A DNA stretch of 64,000 nucleotides from Bin5 sp965204705 (GTDB taxonomy: Bacteria > Chloroflexota > Anaerolineae > Caldilineales > Caldilineaceae): NCBI GenBank assembly GCA_965204705.1, contig OZ242006.1:372001-436000 (forward strand), written 5' to 3'. This document shows positions 50,114 to 59,832 of the stretch, piece after piece (the first letter of the stretch is position 1; every line of letters begins with the position of its first letter). The translations under genes and the position numbers were made by a program. A model generated the notes under the pieces. It did not search any database. It saw only the letters and a program-made list of their open reading frames with translations, and was not told where the DNA came from.

Positions 50114-50689
50114 CTATCCCCCAACGTCTGCGGCAAGCTCGAGAAGCTTCTGCACCGTTCTCCAGTTTCGTGAAGTACTGGTCGTCGAAAGCTTGGAATC
50201 GAAGTAGCTGTTCGTGAGTTTAGAGCGCGCAACCCCATTCGGTAAGTGCAGATAGATTTCACGGCCCAGCACCGCGAACTCGTCGCCCGGTGAGCGGTCT
50301 GGGTCAAGTGCTTCCGCTTGAGCGCTGTCGGGCAACTCCGCCAAAAACATGAAGTGCAGTTTGTCCGTTTCCGCACCGGCTTGCACAAACGGATTGGCCT
50401 GCACAATCTCCTGCAGCTCCCGCGCCGTGCGCGTTATGACAGGAACTTGGTAACCAAACTTGCTCAAGATCGACGCGTTGATTGTCGATGAGATTTTTTC
50501 TCCCACGGTTTCACCCGCCCGAAAGAGAACGTTCCCACTCTGAATGTAGGTCCGAACCTCTTCGCAACCCGCCTCCACAAAGAGGGCAGAGAGCTCCTTC
50601 ATCGGCAGCTTGTTCTTGCCGCCGACGTTGATCCCGCGCAGCAGCGCAATAGTTACGTCTGTCCCGCTGCTCTTGCTGTCCATAGCCAT
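50114..50689 (-). CDS. DUF1697-family protein
   Basis: 191 residues from the ATG at 50689 (GGGAGAAA upstream); the longer frame to 50716 lacks a ribosome site. Family features: VTIALLRGINVGGKNKLPMK at the start, VRTYIQSGNVLFRAGE, and RSKLTNSYFDSKLSTTSTSR NWRTVQKL near the end. The biochemical function of DUF1697 is not established. It converges on the DUF5671 gene. Confidence 0.88.
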   Translation of the reverse strand: MAMDSKSSGTDVTIALLRGINVGGKNKLPMKELSALFVEAGCEEVRTYIQSGNVLFRAGETVGEKISSTINASILSKFGYQVPVITRTARELQEIVQANPFVQAGAETDKLHFMFLAELPDSAQAEALDPDRSPGDEFAVLGREIYLHLPNGVARSKLTNSYFDSKLSTTSTSRNWRTVQKLLELAADVGG

Positions 50690-51012
50690 GGTGGCTTTCT
50701 CCCGATTCGAGTCCAACGGTTATCACTTCGAAAAATGAAGTCGTACCACACCAACCGTATCATTCTCTTCTTCTGGCCGTCAAACATCAGCCGCATTTTT
50801 TCTGTTACTGTCGGAAGTTTCCATGTCAAAGCGGCTGGCATCCTGAAAATCCCTTTTTATCCCGAAAATCCTGATTCAGACAACGGCTGTCCAGGAATTT
50901 GAGACGCGCCTATTCCCCTCTCTCCCTATGTGATCCTGTCTCGTCGCGCTAAAATGCTCCGCACAGGAAATCGCGAATGCGGATCCTTACTCCTATGTCG
51001 GAGAGTGAGTTC
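50690..51012. other. Intergenic stretch, no gene seen
   Basis: Separates the DUF1697 gene (minus) from the antitoxin-like gene (plus). No hairpin or clear promoter could be assigned; a GCTAAAATG stretch near 50951 is a weak -10 candidate for the antitoxin-like gene. Confidence 0.3.
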
Positions 51013-51246
51013 ATGAAGACCGTTACGCTGACTATAACACTGCCGCGAGCCTTGGCTGAGGAAGCCCGTCAAGCCGACCTGCTCACATCTGAATCACTGG
51101 CTGCTCTTCTGAAAAGTGAGTTGCGACAGCGACGTATCAAGAAACTGTTTGCCGCCGTCAACCGGCTTGACGAGAACTGCTCTGGCATCCTCAACGTTGA
51201 CGAAATTAGTGCCGAAATCGAAGCCGCTCGGGCGCGAAGGCGCTGA
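51013..51246 (+). CDS. Ribbon-helix-helix antitoxin-like protein
   Basis: 77 residues from the ATG at 51013. An N-terminal strand-helix-helix (VTLTITLPRALAEEARQADL, then TSESLAALLKSELRQRR) fits a CopG/VapB-type DNA-binding antitoxin, and the C-terminal segment (DEISAEIEAARARRR) resembles toxin-binding tails. No PIN or MazF-type toxin gene follows, so it is an orphan here. Confidence 0.55.
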   Translation: MKTVTLTITLPRALAEEARQADLLTSESLAALLKSELRQRRIKKLFAAVNRLDENCSGILNVDEISAEIEAARARRR

Positions 51247-51388
51247 CCTGCCAACCGCCCGCCGCATGTTCGTAGCGCCTCTCCCTCTCCACACCGTGAA
51301 TATGTGCGACCACTGCACACCCTGTCGTATACTCAACTGAGCAGCAGATCGACCGCGTGCCCTACGCCCCGCAACGGAGACATCACAC

Positions 51389-54300
51389 ATGCAGCAATCC
51401 CCCCAGCATGTCGTACACATCGAACAGGCCCAGGAGCGCCTGGAACGCCTCCTGCGCGACTATCAGGCCGAAGACCGCTTCGCCCCCGTCACCGTCGTCG
51501 TACCAACACCCTATGCCGGACTCCACCTGCGCCGCGATATCGGCCGGCGCGGCCTCGTCAACGTGCGTTTCATGCCGCTCGCCCGCCTCGCAGAACTGCT
51601 CGGCGCATCCAGCCTGGCCGCCGCCGACCGCAGCCCGCTCAAGCCAACCATCGAATTCGCCGCCGTCCGCAGCGCGGCAAACGAGGCCGCAGGCGAGCTC
51701 GAACCCTTTCGCGCCCACCCCTCCTTCCACGCCAGCCTGCGCTCGACATTCCGAGACCTCCGCAACGTCGCATCCGAAGTCCGCGACGCGCTCGAGCGCA
51801 GCGGAGGAACTCCCCGCGAAGTCATCAGGCTATACGCATGCTTTCGTGAGCGCACAGAGGCACACTACGACCGCGAAGCGCTCGCCGAAGCCGCCGCCGC
51901 TGCCGTGAGCTCCGGTCGCGCCGACACCGCCCTCACCGCGTTCGGCCCCATCATTGCCTACCTGCCGCGCAACCTGACGCCCGCCGAGCAGCGCCTGTAC
52001 GACGTTCTCCACGACAAATGGAAGTGCGCGACGATCCTGGCCGCTACCGGCGACGCCGAGGCCGACGAAATCCTGCCCAAAGATGCTACTCTGCCTGCGT
52101 CCTTGCCGCCGCCCCCGCGCCCAGACCGTCTGCTCATCGCCCCCGACACCGGTGAAGAGGTGCGCAGTGTGGTCAGATCGATCGCCGCCGCCGCATACGC
52201 GGGTACGCCCTTCCACCGGATGGCGATCTTTTACTGGCAACAGGAACCCTATGCCGCGCTCATCGCAGAGCAACTGTCTCAGGCCCGCATCCCCATCGCC
52301 GGCCCGTCAACGGGAGGACTTGCCGCGACCCCGGTCGGGCGCACCCTCAAAGGCCTCGTCGATCTCGCCGGCAGCGACCTGCCCAGAGAGGACGTCATGC
52401 GCTGGCTCACCTCCTGTCCGGTCAAACCCCCATCGGCCGGATTCAGCCCCTCGCGTTGGGACGCTATTTCGCGCGAAGCCGGCGTTGTCGCCGGGATAGA
52501 GCAGTGGCGCGACCGCCTGACGCACTATGCGGAGAGCCAGCAGCGCGCGGCAGCAAGCAAGAGCGAGGAGCTGTCCGAGGGCGAGCAAATGAAGCTGGAG
52601 CAATCCGCGGCAGAAGCGCTGGCTCTGCGGAATTTTGTGCTCAGGCTTTATGCGTCCCTCACGCGTTTCGATGACGGCCAACGATGGGAGGACTTCGAGA
52701 AATGGAGCGGGGAGATCCTGGCCCAATACCTTGACGAAAGTTCGCTCCCGCCTGCGGAGCAGGACAACCGTGACACCCTTTTGGCGGCAATTCAGGAGCT
52801 GGCGATTCTCGACGAAATGGAGGTCGATGCCGGCCTTGACGCTTTTCGGGCTGCGCTCGACCAAGCCCTCAGTCGACCTGCCGCAAGAGCCGGCGCGCTG
52901 GGCGAAGGCCTCTTTGTCGGCCCCGTCCGGCTTGCCGCCGGACTCCGCTTCGACCGGGTGTACCTCGTTGGCATGGTCGAGGGCCGGGTGCCCGCGCGCC
53001 GCCCTGACGACCCCTTGCTGCCGCAGCGCGAACGTGAACGAGCGGGACTGCCGCCCCCCTCCACCGCCGCCGAACGCTACGACTATCTCATCGCCGCCGC
53101 CGCCGGACGCACCCGCGTGCTCACCTTCGCCCGCGGCAACAACATCGCCCAGCGCGAGCAGCACCCGTCCCGCTGGTTCCTCGAACAGGCTTCCCGCCTG
53201 TACGGCGCGCCCGTCCATCCCACGATGCTATCCGGGTCGCGTGACCTCGCCTCCCTGCGAGAACAGCCCTGGTTTGAGGAGGTGGTTTCGGTCCAGCATG
53301 GCATCGACTCCGTATCAGAATCGCAGCCCGCCGACATCCACGACTACGATCTCAACCGGCTGTCCCAGTGGCGGCAGCTCGGCAACCCGATCGGCGCCCA
53401 TCATCTCGCCCGGTCGGAAGCCGTCCTGTCCCGCGCCCTGCAAATGCAGCGGGCCAGAAACGCAGCGCCGTTGACCCACTGGGACGGAGACCTCTCTTCG
53501 GCCATCTCTCCCTCCGGGCGCATCGGCCTTTCCAACCGTGAAGTCTTCTCGCCGACACGCCTGCAAACCTGGGCCACCTGCCCTTTCCGCTACTTCCTCT
53601 CCAACGTGCTCGGCATCGCCGCGCCCGAGCAGCCGGAAGATGTGGCAACCATTTCTGCCCTGGAGCGAGGCTCACTGCTGCATAAGATCCTTGAACGCTT
53701 CATCCAAGCCGTGCAGAAGCAAGGCGTCATCCCGCCGCCCGACCAGCCCTGGACCGGTGACCACCGCCGCCAACTCTTCAAAATCGCCAAGGAGGAGTTC
53801 CAGCAAGCCGAGCGGCGCGGCGTCACCGGCAAACCGCTCCTCTGGGAGCTGGCCAGGGACGAGATGCTCAACGACCTGGACCGATTCCTCACGGAGGACG
53901 CCAAACTTCGCAGCAAGCACGGCGTCTCGCCCCGTACCGTCGAGAGCGAATTCGGATTTTCCAGGAAGGAAAATCAGACGCCGCTGGAACCCGTCGAGTG
54001 GTCGAGCGCCAGGACCGGCACGCTCCGCTTTCGCGGTTTTATCGACCGCATCGACCTCTCACCGTCCGGTGACACCGCCCTCGTTCTCGACTACAAGACC
54101 GGAGGGACGAGCAGTTACGCAAACATGAACAAAGACCCCGTCCAGCGCGGCAAACTCCTCCAGCTACCCGTATACGGTCTCGCCGCCCGTCAGCTTCTGG
54201 GCAACAGGGTCAAAATAAAGGTCGCCTACTGGTTCGTGACCGAGAAGGGAAAATTCGCAACCCGCCCCCCCACTCCGAAAACTCTCGAAGAGATGCTTGA

Positions 54301-54508
54301 TGCCTTCAGCGATGTCGTCGGCGCCATCACCAACGGCATCGGCGCCGGCCTTTTCCCGGCCAATCCGGGCAAGGACGGCGGCAACTGCCGCTACTGCGAA
54401 TTCAAGAATCTCTGCCCCACCCGGCGCGAGCGGCACTGGCAGCGCAAAAGCAACGACCGGCGCCTATCCGCCTACGTAACGATGGCCGAAGGGGAGGCAG
54501 GCCGATGA
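51389..54508 (+). CDS. AddB/RexB-like helicase-nuclease subunit
   Basis: 1,039 residues. The N-terminal part has the fold outline of an AddB-type inactive helicase but no Walker A GKT motif (VTVVVPTPYAGLHLRRDIG). The C-terminal ~270 residues are a PD-(D/E)XK_1 nuclease: VFSPTRLQTWATCPFRYFLS, FRGFIDRIDLSPSGDTALVL with DYKTG (catalytic D and K), LLQLPVYGLAAR (Q/Y), and NCRYCEFKNLCP, which with the Cys in TCPF supplies four ligands for an AddB-type iron-sulfur cluster. It partners the AddA-like protein, whose start overlaps its stop (ATGA), in DNA double-strand-break end processing. Confidence 0.85.
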   Translation: MQQSPQHVVHIEQAQERLERLLRDYQAEDRFAPVTVVVPTPYAGLHLRRDIGRRGLVNVRFMPLARLAELLGASSLAAADRSPLKPTIEFAAVRSAANEAAGELEPFRAHPSFHASLRSTFRDLRNVASEVRDALERSGGTPREVIRLYACFRERTEAHYDREALAEAAAAAVSSGRADTALTAFGPIIAYLPRNLTPAEQRLYDVLHDKWKCATILAATGDAEADEILPKDATLPASLPPPPRPDRLLIAPDTGEEVRSVVRSIAAAAYAGTPFHRMAIFYWQQEPYAALIAEQLSQARIPIAGPSTGGLAATPVGRTLKGLVDLAGSDLPREDVMRWLTSCPVKPPSAGFSPSRWDAISREAGVVAGIEQWRDRLTHYAESQQRAAASKSEELSEGEQMKLEQSAAEALALRNFVLRLYASLTRFDDGQRWEDFEKWSGEILAQYLDESSLPPAEQDNRDTLLAAIQELAILDEMEVDAGLDAFRAALDQALSRPAARAGALGEGLFVGPVRLAAGLRFDRVYLVGMVEGRVPARRPDDPLLPQRERERAGLPPPSTAAERYDYLIAAAAGRTRVLTFARGNNIAQREQHPSRWFLEQASRLYGAPVHPTMLSGSRDLASLREQPWFEEVVSVQHGIDSVSESQPADIHDYDLNRLSQWRQLGNPIGAHHLARSEAVLSRALQMQRARNAAPLTHWDGDLSSAISPSGRIGLSNREVFSPTRLQTWATCPFRYFLSNVLGIAAPEQPEDVATISALERGSLLHKILERFIQAVQKQGVIPPPDQPWTGDHRRQLFKIAKEEFQQAERRGVTGKPLLWELARDEMLNDLDRFLTEDAKLRSKHGVSPRTVESEFGFSRKENQTPLEPVEWSSARTGTLRFRGFIDRIDLSPSGDTALVLDYKTGGTSSYANMNKDPVQRGKLLQLPVYGLAARQLLGNRVKIKVAYWFVTEKGKFATRPPTPKTLEEMLDAFSDVVGAITNGIGAGLFPANPGKDGGNCRYCEFKNLCPTRRERHWQRKSNDRRLSAYVTMAEGEAGR

Positions 54509-57504
54509 GCGCCCTTTCCGACCAGCCGGCACGCGACGCAATCCTCGAACGCCTTGACGAAAACATGGTCGTCGAGGCAGGCGCCGGCACCGGCAAAACA
54601 CGCAGTCTCGTCGATCGCGTCGTCGCGCTCATCAAGACCGGAAGGGCACGGCTGGGCGGTGTGGCCGCGATCACATTCACCGAGTCGGCCGCCGCCGAGC
54701 TGCGCGCCCGCATTGCAGAGAGCCTCGAACTGGCCGCAGATGACAACAGCCTGCCCCCGGAGCAGCGCGAACGCTGCCGGCTCGCCGTGACCGAACTGGA
54801 CCAGGCCTCCATTCAGACGCTCCACAGCTTCGCCGGCAGCCTCCTGGGCGAGCGTCCGCTGGCTGCCGGCCTGCCGCCGGGGTTCGCCATCCGTGACGAA
54901 ATCGAAGCCGAGATCGCGTTCGAAAACCGCTGGACAGAGTGGCTCGATATGGTCCTCGATGATCCCGCTGCGCAGCAGGCGCTCCGTCCTGCCTTGGCCG
55001 CAGACATGACGCTGAATCACATGCGCACGATAGCGGACAGCTTCCACAAGAATTACGACCTGGTCGCCGGCGCCTCCTTTGTTCTCCCCTCCTCTCTGGC
55101 CTCTCAGGACGAACAGGCGTCTCAACTGGTCCCCGTGCTCGAACTGCTGCAGCGCTTTACGCTCGATTACGCCCGCGAACGGCGGGCCGCCGGCCATGTC
55201 GAGTTTCTCGACATGCTCGTCCTCGCACGCGATCTGCTGCGGGACAATCTCCCGGCGCGTGACCACTTTCGCGAGCGCTTCACCCACATCCTCATCGACG
55301 AAATGCAGGACACCGACCCGCTGCAGGCGGAGATCGCCATGTTCCTGGCCGAAGAGACGTCCGGTCACATCAACCCCGACGACCGTCCCCAAGACTGGCG
55401 TAATGTCACGCCCGCCGCCGGTAAGCTCTTCATCGTCGGCGACCCCAAACAGTCCATCTACCGCTTCCGCCGCGCCGACATTCAACAGGTCGGACAGATG
55501 CGTGAGGCGGTCGGCGGTGCCAGCGTCCTCCTCCAACAGAACTTCCGCTCATTGTCGCCTGTCATCGATTGGGTCAACCATCTCTTCAGCCAGTGGATGC
55601 AGGGGGAAGCGCAGGCCGACTATTCGCCCCTCGTGACCGCCGCGCAGGATGAACAGCCGCCCCAGGTCCGATTCATGGGCAAAGAAATCGAAGAGAATAT
55701 GGGGGGCGTACGCCGCCAGGAAGCAGAAGCCATTGCCAGTGCGGTACAGGCGGTGATCGAGGCGGGGTGGCAGGTCCGCTCGGAGGACGGCGACGGGGCA
55801 AAACGCCCTGCAGACTATCAGGACATCTGCGTTCTGATGCCGCGCCGGGCCGGCTTCGATGCACTTGAGATCGCGTTCGAAGACGCTGGCATACCCTACC
55901 GTCTCGAAAGCGCCTCCCTCATCTACAACACACAGGAGGCGCGCGACCTGCTCAACTGTCTCGCCGCCATCGACGACCCGACCGACCCTGTCTCAGTCGT
56001 GGCCGCGCTGCGCTCGCCGGCCTTCGCCTGCTCCGACGCCGATCTGCTGACTTTCATCGACAAAGGCGGCCAGTTCGATTACCTTGCAGCCGATAGCCTC
56101 CCGCCGGGACGCGTCGCCGACGCGCTGGCGGTCCTGAGCGAGTTCCACGAACGCCGCAGATGGATCGCGCCCGCAGCACTCATCGAGCAGTTCGTACGCG
56201 CCCGCCGGCTCCGGGAGCTGGCCCTAGACGAGCGGCAGTGGCGCGGGCGCTGGACGCGCTACGGCTTCCTCATAGACCGCGCCCGTGCCTTCGCTGCAAC
56301 CGGCGAAGCCTCCCTGCGCGCTTTCCTCGCCTGGACCGACCGCCAGCGCGAAGAAAATGCAAGAGCGCGCGAGACGGTCGTCCGCGAGTCCGATGCCGGC
56401 GCAGTCAGCGTGATGACCGTCCACGGCGCCAAGGGGCTGGAATTCCCCATCGTCCTCCTTGCCGGGTTGAACGCTACGCGAGGGCCCAATCCCGATCCCG
56501 TGCTGTTCGATCGCAACAGCGGCCGGATCGAAGTGAAAGCCTCCCTGCAGACAGCCGGATACGAAGAGTTGGCAGAGATCGAAAAGGCGCGCGGTGAAGA
56601 GGAGCGCGTGCGGCTGATCTACGTTGCCGCGACCCGTGCGCGCGATCACCTCATCGTCAGCCTCTACCGCAACAAAAGGGGCAGTAATTCAGCAGCCGCA
56701 CGCATCGATGAGTATATGCAGGGGGCGGACCATCTCTGGCAGTGTTTCAATCCCCCGGCGGTCGCCTCGTCGCGCGCCCCGGTTTCCGCCGGCGCAGAGG
56801 CGGCCACCGCAGGTGACACCGCCGAGGCGCGCCAGCTCTGGCAAGAGCGAAGGCGCGAGCTTTTCGCCGCCCGCGGCCGCCCCGTCTCCGCGGCCGCAAC
56901 CCGTCTCGCCCAGGATGCGAAAGCGGAACAGGACGTGCCCGATGAGCCCTGGCGACGCGGTCGCGCCGGCACCAACATCGGCCGCGCGGTCCATGCCGTG
57001 CTGCAGGTTGTTGATCTGAACACAGGGAGTGACATCGATGAAAACGTGCGGGCGCAGGCCGCTGCCGAGGGCGTGTCCGCGCAGGCCGCCGAGATTTCAC
57101 GTCTCGTACGCCGCGCTCTTGAAAGCTCTCTCGTCGAGAGAGCGCTGTCATCGGGGCGTTGGTGGCGTGAGACGCCGGTAGCCGGCCCCGTCGGCGACGG
57201 CATCGTTGAGGGGTTTATCGACCTGCTGTTCGAGGAAGAGGACGGCTACGTGATCGTCGATTACAAGACCGATGCCATCCGTTCCGAAGATGAGATCGAG
57301 AGTGCGAAAGCGCGTTACCGTCTGCAAGGCGGGGCTTACGCGCTTGCTTTGAGCAAAGCAGCCGGTATCACCGTTAAAGAGGTCTCGTTCCTCTTCCTCC
57401 AACCGAGTCGCGCCATCACGATTGAAGACCTTCCGCGCGCGCAGGAGGAAGCCGAAAGCGCGGCGTTGGCCTGGCTAGCGGGTGACCCTTCTGCGGCGCT
57501 GTAA
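54505..57504 (+). CDS. AddA-like UvrD helicase/nuclease
   Basis: 999 residues. SF1A helicase motifs are present: Walker A VEAGAGTGKTRSLVDRVV, AITFTESAAAELRARIAES, HILIDEMQDTDPLQ (Walker B, DEMQ in place of the common DEFQ), VGDPKQSIYRFRRADI, VSVMTVHGAKGLEFPIV and VRLIYVAATRARDHLIVSL. The C-terminus is a second PD-(D/E)XK nuclease (GFIDLLFEEEDGYVIVDYKT). It translocates on DNA from broken ends and, with the AddB-like partner, resects to load recombinase. It is translationally coupled to that gene. Confidence 0.88.
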   Translation: MSALSDQPARDAILERLDENMVVEAGAGTGKTRSLVDRVVALIKTGRARLGGVAAITFTESAAAELRARIAESLELAADDNSLPPEQRERCRLAVTELDQASIQTLHSFAGSLLGERPLAAGLPPGFAIRDEIEAEIAFENRWTEWLDMVLDDPAAQQALRPALAADMTLNHMRTIADSFHKNYDLVAGASFVLPSSLASQDEQASQLVPVLELLQRFTLDYARERRAAGHVEFLDMLVLARDLLRDNLPARDHFRERFTHILIDEMQDTDPLQAEIAMFLAEETSGHINPDDRPQDWRNVTPAAGKLFIVGDPKQSIYRFRRADIQQVGQMREAVGGASVLLQQNFRSLSPVIDWVNHLFSQWMQGEAQADYSPLVTAAQDEQPPQVRFMGKEIEENMGGVRRQEAEAIASAVQAVIEAGWQVRSEDGDGAKRPADYQDICVLMPRRAGFDALEIAFEDAGIPYRLESASLIYNTQEARDLLNCLAAIDDPTDPVSVVAALRSPAFACSDADLLTFIDKGGQFDYLAADSLPPGRVADALAVLSEFHERRRWIAPAALIEQFVRARRLRELALDERQWRGRWTRYGFLIDRARAFAATGEASLRAFLAWTDRQREENARARETVVRESDAGAVSVMTVHGAKGLEFPIVLLAGLNATRGPNPDPVLFDRNSGRIEVKASLQTAGYEELAEIEKARGEEERVRLIYVAATRARDHLIVSLYRNKRGSNSAAARIDEYMQGADHLWQCFNPPAVASSRAPVSAGAEAATAGDTAEARQLWQERRRELFAARGRPVSAAATRLAQDAKAEQDVPDEPWRRGRAGTNIGRAVHAVLQVVDLNTGSDIDENVRAQAAAEGVSAQAAEISRLVRRALESSLVERALSSGRWWRETPVAGPVGDGIVEGFIDLLFEEEDGYVIVDYKTDAIRSEDEIESAKARYRLQGGAYALALSKAAGITVKEVSFLFLQPSRAITIEDLPRAQEEAESAALAWLAGDPSAAL

Positions 57505-57539
57505 GCAGTGAGCGGACCGGCACAAAGTGTTTTTTCCCC

Positions 57540-57668
57540 TTGAACTCCTCTGAAGAAGTCTGGAACGGCTTTCATCGGGTCTCGACGAGAGCCCAGGGCG
57601 GCCGAGTGACCTTCGGCAAGCGTAGATTCCCTCCACCTGCCCTGGTGTCCCGAATCAACTATCGTCAC
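57540..57668 (-). pseudogene. VapC/PIN toxin remnant
   Basis: Starts with a GTG overlapping the antitoxin stop (GTGA) and reads MTIVDSGHQGRWRESTLAEG then HSAALGSR. MTIVDS matches the PIN-domain start with its first Asp, and GRWRESTLAEGHSAA the following helix, but a segment between them is missing and the frame becomes antisense to addA afterwards. Later acidic PIN residues are absent, so no active toxin can be made. Confidence 0.5.
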
Positions 57669-57901
57669 GGTCGGTCCGCGTCACACGCGCGCAGGATCTG
57701 GTCCGGGTCTACCCGTGTTCCAGTTACAGCCTTCCGCTCGCGAACGCCTTGCAGCCAAGCGTCCACCGAGGGCCGCGATGCGATCCGCGCCAACTCGCCG
57801 CGCAAGTACTCCTGCATCGACTGGCGCTGGCGTGCCGCGCGCGCAGCCAGCTCGTCGCGAACCTCCTCCGGGACACCTCGAATAGTAATCTGTACAGGCA
57901 T
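57665..57901 (-). CDS. FitA-like ribbon-helix-helix antitoxin
   Basis: 78 residues from the ATG at 57901; the longer frame to 58126 has no family support. The RHH start VQITIRGVPEEVRDELAARA with RQRQSMQEYLRGELARIA is the FitA/VapB type, and VDAWLQGVRERKAVTGTRVD suits a toxin-neutralising tail. Its stop overlaps the start of a decayed VapC-like toxin. The antitoxin has outlived its partner. Confidence 0.72.
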   Translation of the reverse strand: MPVQITIRGVPEEVRDELAARAARQRQSMQEYLRGELARIASRPSVDAWLQGVRERKAVTGTRVDPDQILRACDADRP

Positions 57902-58536
57902 GACAGTATTATGCCACCAATGATGGCGTTCTGTAACTACAATCACGCCCCGCGAACCGCCCTCCCTTCGGCCTGACAGGCGCGCAGAGGGCTGGCCCTG
58001 CGCAGCAGCCAGGGGAGCCTGCATCATTGCGCCAGTGTCGGGGCGCCTGTCTGCAATCCACTGTTCACTGCAAGATATGTCGGAGAAACCGTTGGCGTCG
58101 GCGAAGCCAACCGTGCCTCGAATCAACGCCCTGCCATCCTGACAATTGTGACAATCAGACTCTCTGCGTCAGAAGTTCGAGCATGGGCCGTGCAAAATCA
58201 AGCATGTCTAAGGATATGGCATTGAATACATTTGTATGGATAATGTCCGTCAACTATTATCTCTGGGAACTATGTTTTGCAGGCATTCTGAACTGATTGT
58301 TCTGCTGTATTGTACAGGTTCAGCCCAATCGGTCACCTGTTGTGCTCTTCTGTTTTGGGACCAAGATCGGGAACATAACGCTCAGCCACAATCCCCTTTT
58401 CCTGTCGCCTATGGCCAGGTTGGTTGAGTAACAGCGTGAACTGATAGCACTGCGGAGTGTGGGCTGTACCCTATCGGTCTCTTGAGAATTCTTAAGGAGA
58501 AAAAGGCACCGGTACGGCAGGTCGAAAGGTATCGGC
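57902..58536. other. Intergenic stretch, no gene seen
   Basis: 635 bp between the antitoxin (minus) and the sensor kinase (plus). The short frames have no motif or ribosome site. GC content falls towards the kinase gene. Confidence 0.35.
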
Positions 58537-59832
58537 ATGACTCGACAGCGACGCACGCCAACTCAAAACCCAGGCGCTGCCTTTCTGAGGCCACTTGCGA
58601 CAGCAGTCGATGCTCTGATAGGCCGCAGTTGGGAATTCAGGGAAGTCGGTCCGGATGAACTCCGCTATCCGGCGACGATATCCCTCTGGTTGCGGTGGTT
58701 TATCTGCTCCCTCTGTGTGTTCCAGCTGGTCTACCGACCGGTGTTTGACACTTCCAAGTATACAGGCTACATAATTTGCTTTATCATTCTGGTAGCGTTT
58801 AATGGATACTTCCACTATCGCCACCGTGCGGGCCATAATCTGACATTGCACCTGATGCTGGCTATCAGTGCAACTGACATGGTCCTGATTACAGTGGCCA
58901 TGGTGATCGGCGGTGGTTTCAGCCATTTCTTCTTCTACCTGTTGTACTACCCCGCCCTGGCCTGGTTCGCCGTGTTCTTCAGCTCGTACAGGTTGAGCTT
59001 TGCGTGGGTGACAGTCGTAGCCGTCGCCTACACCATTGTGAGCCTGACCGTAGGCGAAGGACTCGATTTCGAGGCCAGAGACGACAAGGCGCTGATTGCC
59101 AGGATCGTTGTCATGTATGTAGTGGTGGCATCGGTGAATCTGCTCGCCAGGTCGGAAAGGATCAGAAGGCTGGAAGCGGTGGCGCGGGAGCGAGAGTTGC
59201 AGCGGCAGCGGCTCGAGATATCGCAGACCATCCATGATACGACTGCGCAATCGGCCTACACCTTGGGATTGGGTCTTGAGGACGCCATTGAAAAGGCGAA
59301 CAGGTTTGACCCGGAATTGGTCGAAAAGTTGGAGGCGATGTGGTCCCTGACGCGGTCGACGATGTGGGCGCTCAGGCACCCGATAGACGGCGGGCAGATT
59401 TTCAGCGGCAGCACGCTGAGCGAAGTCCTGGCCGCGCACGCCGACACTTTCACAGTCATCACGTCGATTCCGGCGGAGGTCGAGATGCACGGAGTCGAAC
59501 CACAGCTGTCCACTGTAACGCGCAGCCTTCTGTTTACCATCGCGCACAATGCGCTGACCAATGCCTTTCGCCATTCCGACGCCGAAAATGTGATGATCTC
59601 ACTGGAGTTCGGGACCGACGATCTGCGCATTTCGGTGTCGGATGACGGGATCGGGCTTCCCGGCGATTACGCCGTGCGCGGCCACGGCTTCAGAAACATG
59701 AGGTCTGATGCAGAGCGCATGGGCGGCAGTCTGAGCGTCGAATCCAACGGGAACGGCACGACTGTCAGTTGCGCAATACCCTATTTGCGCGGGTCAAGGA
59801 GGCTGGCGAGTGACAGCAGAAACCAGAATTAA
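58537..59832 (+). CDS. Membrane sensor histidine kinase (NarL-partner type)
   Basis: 431 residues. Five or six N-terminal membrane segments (ISLWLRWFICSLCVFQLVY; YIICFIILVAFNGYF; MVLITVAMVIGGGFSHFFFY; LSFAWVTVVAVAYTIVSLTV; ARIVVMYVVVASVNLL) lead to a short coiled coil and a phospho-acceptor segment LEISQTIHDTTAQSAYTLGL (His in IHD). The HATPase domain has NALTNAFRHSDAENVMIS, VSDDGIGLP and GHGFRNMRSDAERMGGSLSV. AAAGG lies about 7 nt before the ATG. Its end overlaps the response regulator start by 23 nt. Confidence 0.87.
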   Translation: MTRQRRTPTQNPGAAFLRPLATAVDALIGRSWEFREVGPDELRYPATISLWLRWFICSLCVFQLVYRPVFDTSKYTGYIICFIILVAFNGYFHYRHRAGHNLTLHLMLAISATDMVLITVAMVIGGGFSHFFFYLLYYPALAWFAVFFSSYRLSFAWVTVVAVAYTIVSLTVGEGLDFEARDDKALIARIVVMYVVVASVNLLARSERIRRLEAVARERELQRQRLEISQTIHDTTAQSAYTLGLGLEDAIEKANRFDPELVEKLEAMWSLTRSTMWALRHPIDGGQIFSGSTLSEVLAAHADTFTVITSIPAEVEMHGVEPQLSTVTRSLLFTIAHNALTNAFRHSDAENVMISLEFGTDDLRISVSDDGIGLPGDYAVRGHGFRNMRSDAERMGGSLSVESNGNGTTVSCAIPYLRGSRRLASDSRNQN

